Shown: piece after piece, positions 34,292 to 45,287 of the stretch
Layout: the number at the start of each line of letters is the position of its first letter
Numbering within the stretch: the first letter of the stretch is position 1
Notes under the pieces: model-generated
Databases searched by the model: none
What the model was told of the DNA's origin: nothing
Seen by the model: only the letters and a program-made list of their open reading frames with translations
Assembly: GCF_014066305.1 (NCBI RefSeq)
Contig: NW_023501041.1
Location: 744,001-808,000 of the forward strand
Source of the DNA: Letharia columbiana
Taxonomy: Eukaryota > Ascomycota > Lecanoromycetes > Lecanorales > Parmeliaceae
DNA length: 64,000 nucleotides
Direction: 5' to 3'
Translations under genes and position numbers: made by a program

Positions 34292-35920
34292 TCATACCAG
34301 AGGCAGCTCTGATGGCGATGAGTGCGCCACTTTTTCGGAAGGGGTAACTGATAGCAGCCTAGGCGACAGCTGAGCCCCTCTATCGCTTGGTTCTATCGTT
34401 AATTCCTGGACCCTCTGTTGCTGACGGTGACGACGGAATAGAAGCACAAGCACTCCCATGATGGCCAGCCCTGCTACCCCCCCGACCGTCCCACCGACGA
34501 TAATGCCAGTCTTCCTAGATTTGTTCCAGGAACTTAGAGGAGGGGAGCTGCTAGAACTGGGGTTGCTTGTTGGTGTTGGTGTGCAAATTGCCTTAACTGC
34601 TTGTGAGCCAGTATGCTGGTTTCCTTGCACGGCGGGTGCTAATTGAAAGTGGTCGCTCTCATAATCGACGACTAAATAGTTGAATGTTAGAAATATGCCA
34701 CCTAGGATTGGCTGGACGGTTGAAGGGTCACTCTGGGCGTTGTACACGATTTCTGTCTCCACGACTGATGAGTTTGTGATCTGAAAATGTCCGAATTGAT
34801 CTGACCCTCTCTCTAAAGCGACGAATTTGGAATTTGAAATGACAGTTGTGTAGTTGTTCTCAAGTGTTATTGTCATATTACCGTCTGGCGCCTGGGCTAC
34901 GGGATAGGTTAGGCCACGGTAGGAGGAATCATAGCTGGTGACATTTGCGACTTTGTTAACCACATCCGGTGTGAAGGTGAAGCGGTCCTGAAAAGGTTCG
35001 ATGCAGGCAACCATGTTCTCGGACGAAAGCAATTCAAAAGTTTCATTTGGTTGGTTATACATGATACTAATGACAGTGACCTGGAGTGGACAGGGTTGCT
35101 GAAGTGTCCAAGTTCCTAGAGGGAACGTGGCGAAATTTCCAGCAACTCTTCCAGGATCGTATCCACCAATTGTCAGAGCACCGTCGATGGGTGATAGCGA
35201 CCGGTCTCCTGCCCATAATCCCCAGGCTTTGGATGGCGCCACGTTGGCTTCGGTCACAGCTGCCAGGAAAGAGGAGTTCTGACCGAGCGGGAGACCAGAT
35301 TGAGTCCCTATAAAGCATATCGACAAAAGTCAGCCAACCCTTAACTCAGAATGGATCACGCCTGTTTTAAAATATCCAGTAATGTATCCTAGTACACAAA
35401 GTCCCATTGTTCTTGCATAATTGGGCTGAGCTGATTTCAACGACCTACCGGATACCAAGTCAGAATCTTCAACTAAAGGAAAACCCCATATACTGTCATT
35501 GGATTGAAAATCAATGAAGTCATTTAAATAGACGTAAGAGCCAGTGGCAGTCTCAGTATCCGCTGCGCTGCCGTTCCATCGATCTTTGATCGAGACTGAA
35601 AAGGTCGATGACTTCGAGCTATCGTACTAGTACACGCCGCCTTTTCCACCAACGCATGAATTATTCGCTTCCGAGCCGCAGCCGAGTACGTTCGAGAGAC
35701 GAGTGTTATTGAGAGTGGTTGAGGGTCGGAGAGAAAAGATCTGATTGGGAGACCCGATGCCAAGTTCTAAGCCCCTCGCAACAGCAACGCCGTTGGCAGA
35801 TACAGTAACATTGCTCCACGGCAGCGACAATGGTGCTACGTCGCAGTTCCCGCTGGCGGCGATTAATATCCGGAGGAAGGGGAAGATGTAGAGGCTTAGA
35901 CGTATCCAGAAAAGAGCCAT
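34292..35920 (-). pseudogene. aspartic-protease-fold membrane glycoprotein with in-frame stop
   Basis: It starts at ATG 35920 with a signal peptide (ALFWIRLSLYIFPFLRILIA). The frame continues through LELGIGSPNQIFSLRPSTTL and GCGSEANNSC to GGVY, where a TAG at 35627-35629 interrupts. The same frame then resumes with YDSSKSSTFSVSIKDRWNGS, GSYVYLNDFIDF and GFPLVEDSDLVS. An intron (35308-35448, 141 bp) joins to GTQSGLPLGQNSSFLAAV and the remainder (GALTIGGYDPGRVAG, LGGIFLTFNYLVVDYE). A Ser/Pro linker, one TM helix (TGIIVGGTVGGVAGLAIMGV) and a basic RRHRQQQR anchor follow. The fold resembles peptidase A1, but no DTG/DSG catalytic motif is present, as in a known non-peptidase fungal subgroup. Many N-x-S/T sites suggest a cell-surface glycoprotein. 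The TAG makes this copy probably non-functional unless read through or caused by a sequence error. Confidence 0.75.
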
Positions 35921-37649
35921 AACGCTAAGCTTTGGGCACGCAGTCTTCGCAACTTCTTCGTACAACGTTCGCGAATGACAGTTTTCTTACATATAAAGAG
36001 GGTATATAATGAATGAACCTTAGAAGGCGAAATTGGCGTGGAAACAGCCTGATCTGAAGGGCACCACCATATCGCTGTGGAGGCAGTGAAAGGCGGGGTG
36101 CGGAGGAGATTGACCTATACGTATTGGTTAATGGTGTGGATATGCGATGCAATGGCCAGGAAATCTCCGTAGGTATAGACCAAAAAATGGCGCAACGGTT
36201 TGCATCAGCTGACAGGCGGACCAGAGGTCGGCGTATGAACGTCGCTGCCTCAGCACGTGGAATTGGGGGTTGCATGCTTAGTACCGTAGCCTCGTTCAGA
36301 ATCGGATAGAAATTTTGAGTCCTAGCGAATGGAGAACCCGGAACGCTATTATCGCTGTCGTTCAGTCTCAGCTGAATGGTCAGCCTTGCGTTCAGATGCA
36401 CGGATAACGTGCGTGCATTAGTCCCAACTGCCTCATGAAACCTTTACGGTTCGTGCAGGGTAATGCTTGCTCAAAAGCGGTGCCGCTAATGCTCAGCACC
36501 GTTGCTTGGGATATACTTTAGCTTTCGTTTCCTGTCGCCATTTTGACGAGTCGTGGTTTCGGGATTCATACATGCCCCTACCCTACCTGGTCTAGAGAGG
36601 GTAATTGCGCGCAGATCCTTACATAGCCTTAACTGTTGAAGTGATCGGATCCGTTTTCTGCTCTCCTGCAGAACTGCCTTAAACTATTGCAATTTTCATA
36701 TGCGACAATCAAATTGCTGATTCTTACGGGTGACTCCGCTGCTAAATATTCAGCCTCAAAAGGGGACTGTTCGTGAGCGACTATCCGCAGAGGACCTGAT
36801 TTGGCAGTCGTCTAGCGCACGTGCCGCCTAGGATGAAAACCTCCACTTTGATATTGTGTGTAGCTTCTAGTCTAAATCGCTGTAGTATCACATTCGAAAA
36901 TCCAGATGTCGATGGTAGTGAGTTGTGATTTTCCATTGGGGAGTATCGATTACTTCTATTGTTGATACGCGAGATAGAGCACGAGGATATCACTTAAGTC
37001 GGCCTGATTCAGACTACGATTAGTGCTAGTGAACGGCTCGGACTGATGACTATGACCTCAACACGAAGTGCGTGTAGTTGTCCAAGTGAGAGGATAGTCA
37101 CACCGATAGCTTCCACCAGGAGGAAGAATTCAAGACCAGGGTGCGACTTGTGAGCGATGAAAGACGCGGAAACCATGTATGACAGATGAGACAGAAATGC
37201 TGATACTACCTACAACATGCATCATCCTACTAGGGGACGAACACAGATCGGTTTACAGTGGCCGTCATTAACGACCAGATGTTTTTCGCTTATCCCTTGT
37301 AAATGGGTAAAACCAAACTGCAAATACTCCCGCTGAAAGGGAACTACTTTTGCGCAAGTTAATGCCGGGACTCACATATTCCACTTTGCGAGTGTAAGCT
37401 CAGCGCTAGAACACTGAAGCCTCGAATGATTGAAGTAAACGGAGCCGCCAATCATTTTGGCTAATTATTCATACGAGACCACGGGCGAGTTCTGTCACGG
37501 AAACACAAACTTACCCGTTGTATTCCACCGGTATAATCTCACCAAGCTAGCACAACGACGGTTCCTTTCAATGAAACTGTTACTGTCAAGATGAGTGGAG
37601 AGCCTGACAGCCACACGAATGTAGTACAATATCGCCTCATAGAGCTGTT
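35921..37649. other. intergenic, no gene seen
   Basis: A 1.7-kb stretch between two minus-strand genes. A 158-codon minus frame overlaps the 5' end of the neighbouring gene (35925-36401), is Arg/Pro-rich without domains, and looks fortuitous. Confidence 0.4.
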
Positions 37650-39609
37650 CTAAGCTTCGAGGTTCCCGGCATTCAGACTAGTTCTCAGATCTCTTCGGCG
37701 TTGCTTATCGTCAGTCACCCTTGACCAAGTGGTCCAAGTTAAAACAGTAAAAAGCATAAGAACGGCAGACACTACAACAAAAATCCAGATAGAGTGGTTG
37801 GACTTGTCTTCAGTGATCTCGAACACGTTCATGCCAAATACTGACTACTCTTTGTTAGCTCTTGGGTGGAAAGACGAGGGACGGCAGCCAACCACATACT
37901 GCTGAAAGCATTAATGGTAGGTAAATGAAGGTTAGGACCGTGACGCGGCGGATGCTCGCCGCCAATACGTTCGCTGCGTGGCTCTCTTCCACAGCGACTC
38001 GAGTATCCTGAAGCGTTGCGATGTTGAAAATCTGGAGTGGATCAGTCTATCATATCTCGTCTGCCTGAATACTGGTTCGACCAGGTGGCAATACATACCA
38101 GGCTGATCAAGTTATTAGTCTGTTCCGAGAGCTCAAGCGACCGTGTCTTATAATCATCTAGCGCAGCCGTTGTCTTATGAAGGTACGCGGTCATTGACTG
38201 GTGGGCGTTGACGCTGGTGAAGAAGGGATGGCCCAGCATTTGCTGAATTGTGTCTTTCACCGCGAGGATGCGTCGACGCGATTCGCCAAACAGCGGCACC
38301 AGTCTATGTAATTCACGGGTGTAGATGAGCTGGTCATCGGGCGAGAGCTCCTCTTCTACGCACTTTTGGTTCTGCTTACCGTTACCTGCGATTAGGAAGT
38401 CTGCCAAAATTCGAAGAGTTTCAATCAATGGAAGGTTTCCTTACCAGGACGTCGAGATGTTCTTCCAATTCCTCGAGGAAACAGCCCCAGGTAAAACTGT
38501 ATTTGTCTCAGCGCCCTAACTCAGAAATTTTGAGGGACTAGGTACTATTGCTCGTGCTCATGCTCGTGCTCATGACTGACCTGATGATATAGAATACCTT
38601 GGTTAGAATATCGCACAGCCCAAGTTTATGCTCTTCAAGCCCCGGGAGCTCCTCCTCGACATTTGCGGCAAGTGCAAGAAGCGCTTCTACGAAAGCCTGG
38701 TCGGCAGGGTCAAATACTATCACTCCATTATAACGCGGCCTTTTAAAGATCAGTCGGTAGCTCACAACGTAGCCGGCGACAGTAAAAGCACAGCCTTCGG
38801 CATACCTTTCCAGGGGAATTCTTATGAACACCACATTGATCCGCGTCACATGCCAGGTATGGCTTGACTGGCCGCTCTTGGTACGGAAAGTCATCTTCGG
38901 AGAATTGCTGCTGCGCTTGGCTTCTGTAGGGAGATTGTTATGGCCATATCTTTCCATGACCTGGAGACCGAAAAAGACAACTATTCGAAGGTTGTCAGCT
39001 AATTTTTGCAATTTGGGCAGCTTGGTAAGCTACAGAGCGACGCACAATCATTTACTGGCACACCAGTACTCAGAATTGTATAGGGGAAGTTGAAAAAGCG
39101 AGGTGTGATATTGAGATGAAAGCCAAGCATCTGGAGGGCTTCTGCTGAAAGACTGGATACGATACTGTGCGTACAATACCATCAATGGATTTGTAAGATT
39201 ACCATCTGAATGCAAGGAGTACGTACTATAACGCACAGTATGTTTCCTCGGGCCGCTTTTTCATATGAGCACAACACTTTCTTTATTTTATCATCAAACA
39301 CAGATGGCGTACCTGCTCCAGTAAGAGTGTCTCTAACTCTACCGAAGATCTGGCCTGCCTGTCCCGGCCCCACTTCGCCCTCTTTTTGCTAGCGTCGTAG
39401 CTGTAAGACAGTCTACAAACAGAGCAATGGGTTCCGGGGTTTTCGCGGAGAAATCGCTCAAGCTCCTTGAATGCTAGTCCGTTTGAGCCTTGGTTCGGCC
39501 AGCTCTGATGTGGGTGCAGATGATGTGTCGTTGCATTAAGATACCTGCTTTCACCGCCCGTCCGACCAGTTGCTGGCTCCCGCATCCACCAGGCAGATCG
39601 GATTGCCAT
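37650..39609 (-). CDS. CorA-like divalent-cation transporter-like protein (possibly degraded)
   Basis: A multi-exon gene of the fungal CorA-like Mg2+ transporter family. The C-terminal part is clear: a helical segment (LSPDDQLIYTRELHRLVPLF, then YLHKTTAALDDYKTRSLELS) leads to FNIATLQDTRVAVEESHAAN, TM1 (VTVLTFIYLPLMLSA), the GMN signature split by an intron (VFGMNVFEITED, ~37835) and TM2 (SIWIFVVVSAVLMLFTVLTW), ending at 37650. GMN forms the selectivity loop of CorA proteins (established). Upstream exons encode AEALQMLGFHLNITPRFFNF, a region around PKLQKLADNLRIVVFFGLQV, and YNGVIVFDPADQAFVEALLAL. The farthest candidate start is ATG 39609. I could not join the exons around 38440-38540 and 39180-39290 in one frame, so either there are further small exons or the gene is decaying like its neighbours. 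Confidence 0.6.
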
Positions 39610-41191
39610 GGCGTCTCGACGTCGGCCAGACGCGATAGTAAGCTGTACTAAGTCCAAGACAATGTGGAAACCCCAAAGTGCTTCATCTTAGTACGGAAAA
39701 GCGTTTTGACCATGCCCCCTTTCTCGGTATGCAGTATTACGTATGTCCCGCCTGGGGGCCAAAGCCGTGGCCAGTAATACCCCGCATACGGACCACATAC
39801 AATATCCTTATCAAAAATAGCCGGAAATCGCCGCTGGAGTGGTGGATCGCAGCTACTTTGACAATTTAGCCTTTCAAGCCAGCAGTAACCGCAAGTGGTA
39901 CTTTAAGGCTTACGCCGTGGGAACATGCACATGCTGAACGACTGAAAAGTCTTCAGGCGCAAAAGTGCATTTCAATGGAGTTCTTACATTGTGAAAATGC
40001 GACAGGTAAGATTCTTGCGGTTCGAGGAATATTTTCCAAGAAAAGGGCAAGTGTGAGATCCATGTTTGAGGGATCCATAATGGCGGAAGAGAATTGTTTG
40101 ATCCACGTTTCTCACATGTAAGATTTCACTTTGATTGATGGGAAGAGGGAGAGAGATAGAAGTGGAGCGGCGTAGGCACAGATGGATTGTGCAAGTAACA
40201 GAGTTGTTGTTGGAAATCATGCTGCTGCAGCATAGTGTGTTATAGCTACCCCTCACGCTGGCAATAACAATATGGCATAGCGTGGCTTCACATGATATAT
40301 AAGTAATCTACATATTACTCTATAGCTAATTAATCCTTCAACCTCTCTTTAATTCTAATAGGTGTTATTCTTTCGGTCCTTGCTGACAGACGTGGGATAT
40401 GAAAACGGTGAGACGATGCGCTCGACGTACGCAGCAGCCCCTCGTGAAATCCAGAATGATCGGTACGCTCTTTTCCGTAGCCACATGACAGAGATAGAGA
40501 GTGCCAAGGCTGATCATCTTAGTGCCTGGGCAATGCTTGGCTGACATCGAGGTACAACCAGACGGTCTTCGAAGGGAACCCTTTGTCACAGTCTTAGTTG
40601 TGGCACATGAGCTTGCAAGGACCACCTACCCGAAGCAGACAGCGTTCAGCAAAGAGGACTACTCAAGAGAAGTGATATGAATCATCTGAATGAACTGCGA
40701 ACTTTGATGACATGGACTGGAACGGGTTCAGGACGCGGAGCAGATAAATCTATCATTCCTTGTGACTGGCCCCCTGATACACTATCAGGTCACATTACTT
40801 CCACCCTCTCCTTCTCAAGTGCATGCACTGACAAATGAAAAAGTAAATGAATGGCACGCCAGATCTCTGGCTGGTACAATCTGTACTAAGTATCTCTTCC
40901 GCTAGGGTGTGCTCCTCAAGTCTCCAGCACACATCTCCAACCACCACCACCATCCTACGTACGCTCCTCGTCATGCTGGCGTGCCGGATTGCGTCGACTA
41001 AGCTGAGGGAGCATACCGGTCCGAAGTTGTCCGCCTGCTTCACGTCGTAACCATACGAGCTAGTCGACGCTGACGGTCGGGTATCATTGAGACACATGTT
41101 TCTAGTTGATGCATAACAAGAGGTGTAGTGATGGGCCTGCCAGATAGGCAATGCACATTTCTCAGGTCCTGTAAAGCCACATAAAGCGTAA
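39610..41191. other. intergenic, no gene seen
   Basis: Holds the 5' flank of the CorA-like gene and the 3' flank of UPF2. A 213-codon minus frame (40795-41436) partly overlaps the UPF2 tail in another frame and has no domain. Confidence 0.4.
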
Positions 41192-44100
41192 TCAGCCAGC
41201 AGTTCTACGCGGGCCCCGATGGGGACCATGGGGAAAAGATCCGCTTCCCCGACTCCGGGAAGAGTCAGGCTTCTGGTCATACCAATCAACATCACTGAGT
41301 TGCAGCTTCCTTGCACGATGACCGCTTCGGTTCGTGCCAGACTTATCCGCAGGTCTGGCATTCGAGTTATTCGACGCCGATGACTGATGCAGGGATGCGT
41401 TGTGCTGGTGGTGAGAAGGGCCGTGCTTCTCGCCACCTAGACCTTGAGACAGATAACTGTGAGCAAGCGTGTTCTCATCCAGGGGGACCAAAGAAAAACC
41501 AGCAGGTCGCTGGTCACGGAGGTTGGGGTTTGGGTGGGAGAAGTAATCGGAAATGGCATTGTCTGTACCAGCATCTGTGCTTGAGTCTTGCAGATCATAG
41601 TTCAAGACCAGGTTCTTGATACGCTGTTGTTCTGCGCGCTCAGCTTCCTTTTGGGACTTCATCGCAACGGCGAAATGGGAGTCGGAGGGCATCTCGATGG
41701 TTCGAGTCTGTACCCCCTTGTCAGCAGTATCTCGTTGGCCCAGCACCAAATCATACATACCTGCTGTCTGTTCCCTTTCTTGGTCATAAGGGAAAATGCC
41801 ATGGTATTGGCGTTGGGTGGGGTCGCGGTACCGCCCTCGTTGCCACTGTCATCGGCGGCGGTCGTCGTCTCTCGCTGTGCACGACGCATAGGTAGTGGAA
41901 CATCAAACATGGGCTTTCGATCGAATTTGCGAGAATCTAGGCTCTCCGACATCATCTTGGCAAGCTCCCTGTCAAATTCAGCTTCAGCTTCAGGATCTCG
42001 CTCTTCCTCTTGACGCGTGACGACAATGTCCTCCTCGAAATCGGAGTCATGTTTCGATTCGCCATTAGTAATGGGCTACATAAATGATCAGTACACGAAT
42101 AGAAAGCAGTAACAGATTAGAAATCAAACCTCTAATTCAGCTTCGTCACTTGATGATTGAGCGTCCACATCTGGCACGGGTAGCTCATCTTCATCAGCTT
42201 CATCCTCGGAAGAGACTCCATCGTCAGGTTCTTCTGCTTCAATTGGCTTCTCCTGTTCCTGTGCTTTGTAGTTCTGCTTCACCAAGTCGGCGAACGCACG
42301 ACCAGCTTCTTCAAAGTCAGCAGCAAGCTTCCATTGCGGTCGCGTTAGCGAAAACGTGTCCTGGATAATGAAGTCAATGTCCATGGGAAGATTCTCCTTT
42401 GTGTGGATATAGTACTAGCACGTATCAGACGGTTGTGCTCATCAATATGGGCTGTTCAATTAATTTACCTGGAAGAATGTCAGGAAGAAATCAAGCTTCT
42501 TCTTGGCGGCGCCACGATCAAAGCATAAGCCGCAAGTGTCGAGAAGAGTGCACACAAGACGTATTCTGAAAAAGTCATCGGGCATGTCGATTGGGTTCAG
42601 TCTCTCTCGAGTCGGTGTTCCACCGGCTATCTAGTATTAGTATGGATTCGTGAATTCCATAGCTTCCTGTACTTACGGTGTCCGAAGGTAACCATCCGGT
42701 AAAGCGTGTCAAAGATCAGGGGCGAGTCAACCATCTTGTAATTGTATAGTTCTCCCAGATACTTAACCTCCGCTAGTCGACGCTGATTGAATTTGAAGTC
42801 ATTCTGTTCCAAGCCTAACGTGATGTTCTCCATGAGGTTATCAATGACCATGATCACGAAGTCTTGATGGTAGCGATATAGAGATCCGATGAGGACAGCA
42901 AGCAGATGAATGTTGCTGTATTTGACTTTACCAGGTTTGGAAAAGATCTTCTCTAGCATATTGACAACCTGCACGCGATCAGCTCATGCGCAGCAGATCA
43001 ACAGTTGGGAGCTTACCTCTTGTTCCTCCCAATGGAGTTTGCGCAAAGACTTGAGTACCTTGGTGTAGGTGCGTTTGTTCATGTCAAGGTAGACAAGTCG
43101 CGAGACATATTGGTGGACGGGCGTCCGTTCTTTTTGTTCAATGGCAGCCCTCTCGGGTGGATTAACATAGTACATTGCATTTTCGATCAGCATTCGCTCC
43201 TGCTGCCCAAGGTGCTGAGCAGCCTTCTTTCGTTGCAGCGTCTCCAGGAACGAGTTCATTCTGGGAGCCGTGTCTGGGTTCCGAAGCAGATAGCGACCGC
43301 AGTTCTCCAGAAGATTGCCAATGATCTCGATATTCATCCTTGAAAAGTCGTCTAAGCTGACTTTGAGACAGTGGAAAATGACGTGCTCTGGCACAACGCC
43401 GAATTTCGTGAGCTCTGCAAGGTATCGAATGTTGCTGGTTCGGACCTGGCCCAGGAAGTCCTTTTGCTTACGCCGTTGCAGGCTTCTGAACTCATCATCG
43501 AGATGCGATACCAGGCCGTGAGAGACATCGGGCATATACTTTCCCAATGTTGCCACCAGGCGTGAGTAGGATGGTAACAGGTCAGATCGGCCCTTGGGCA
43601 CTTCTTGGACGGTCTTGATCAAGCGATTTCGAGATGCTTTAGAATTGAGGAAGCAGAAGTCCATTGCAGCTTGGTCGATCTGCTCCTTGTTTTGAAGTTC
43701 CGGAAGGCGAGCTAGAAGGGCATCCACCTGTGCACCAACGGTTTTATTGGCGATTGCAGTCGACTGATCGTTCGACGCTGTAGTCGAGGGCACCTTCTCA
43801 TGCAAATCCTTGACTTCGTCATTGGTTTCCACTCGCTTGCCCACCTGCTCATCTCCTTCTTGTTTCTTTTTCTTCCCGTCTTCGAGCAAAATCCCTGGTA
43901 CCCGATCTTGCAGATCTATCAGATTTTCATAAAAACGGCGCTCCTCGTCATCCTCCCAGATGCCTGCACCGTCGGCTTGACCACGAAGGTATTCGCCAGT
44001 CTTGACAAGCCCTATCCCAGCAAATGCTCCCGTATCTTGTGTGTCTTTCTCTTTCAAGTCTGGCATTTCCTGGTTTTCCAGCGCGTCGCACAGGATTTGC

Positions 44101-45287
44101 GCATTAGTTATTAGCTTCTCTTGGGACTTCAATTGTTTGTCATAGTTTGCCTGACGATCTTCAAAGACTTCACCGGATTTGACATAGGCCTCAGCATTCC
44201 GTCGTCCTTGTGCAGTGATACTTTTGTTACCCTGGATGATGTGGGTTTTGACGTCTTCAAAGTAGCGATTGAGTACGTTTTTGAAGCGCTGTTGGAGTTC
44301 TGTGGTGGTCAACGGGGGATCTTCTACTCTTGTGACAAGATCCTCGTCAGTTGAGCTCTGGTCGTATGTTTCCGGAGCTGCTGAGATCGCCCCGTCGGGT
44401 TTGACAGATTTCTGTCCGTCTGTGCTTGGCGATTTGATACCCAATACATCCCAACCAAAGCTCTTCACGAACAAAACTACCAGAGGAAGATTGACGTGCT
44501 CTTTATCATGGCCAAGCAAATCTTTGAGTACTTCGAGGGGAAAAGGTTCTGCGTCTGTAGACCCCGCCTTACCGACGCCTTGTCCAGATTTTGACTTCCC
44601 CACAGCTTCACCCAGTTTACTGCTCGCAGGTCCAGCGTTTTCCTTTCCCCTGGCCGTAGCATCCTCAGGCCTTGCAACGTCGTCCAAGCTCCGCAGCAAG
44701 CCTACAAGCCAAAGTTCGGTCGCAACTTTGAGCAGCACCCTATGCCTTGTTAGACGCTCTTTCTCTTCCTTTTCTCTCGCTTCCTGCCCTAGATTCTTCA
44801 GCTGTCCCTTGTCCGGTGTGCTCAAGCCCCGTCCGATCAGCCATCCGAGGTAGCTTGTGTACTCAGCCGGTCCAAAGCGCTGATGTAGTGCACCGATAAT
44901 CTCCACCCCCGCCGCGATCTCTCCCGGCGTCTTGAGCTTGGTGAGACCTTCATAGCTGGCGGATATCACCTCGGAAAGGTACTTTTGAAGCGACAGGGAG
45001 CGGATTTCTTGGAGAAAGGTGGTGGTGCTAGCAGCTGTGATGGCTGTCCGTAGTCGCTTTATGAAGGCAGTATTTTTCTTGAGGGATGAGTCGAGAGAGT
45101 TGTTGACACTAAACAAGTCTACTTCTGAAGTCAGCTCTTTCCCTGCCTTGGACAAGAAGCATGGTGTACCTGTTGCGCCAGCCCAAGCCTTCGAGTTGAC
45201 GTCACGCAATTCACCTTGATGCTAGGTTAGCGCATGTATGTGAAGTGCTCTCGATAGCCCAGTCTCACGTTTTCTCTTACGATCCAT
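41192..45287 (-). CDS. NMD2: nonsense-mediated mRNA decay factor UPF2 (NMD2)
   Basis: UPF2 bridges UPF1 and UPF3 in cytoplasmic mRNA surveillance. I model seven exons: 45269-45287, 43017-45214, 42677-42968, 42469-42626, 42130-42414, 41761-42075 and 41192-41707. All introns are 48-54 bp, and the CDS is 3783 nt, 1260 aa. Exon 1 is only 19 nt (MDRKRKR..). Exon 2 carries MIF4G-type helical repeats (TAFIKRLRTAITAASTTTFL, then LLPSYSRLVATLGKYMPDVS...FLGQVRTSNIRYLAELTKFG). Exons 3-4 carry the third MIF4G domain, which binds UPF3 (KYSNIHLLAVLIGSLYRYHQ, DDFFRIRLVCTLLDTCGLCF). An acidic tract (EAEEPDDGVSSEDEADEDEL) precedes the C-terminal UPF1-binding region (SHFAVAMKSQKEAERAEQQR). The gene is complete and its length is usual for a fungal UPF2. 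Confidence 0.93.

Noticed and set aside
38553..38577. GCTCGTGCTCAT repeated twice
   Set aside because: Two short units inside a predicted intron/exon boundary region; too little to call a repeat.
40795..41436. 213-codon minus-strand ORF
   Set aside because: Overlaps the UPF2 last exon in a different frame; UPF2 frame is clearly the coding one.
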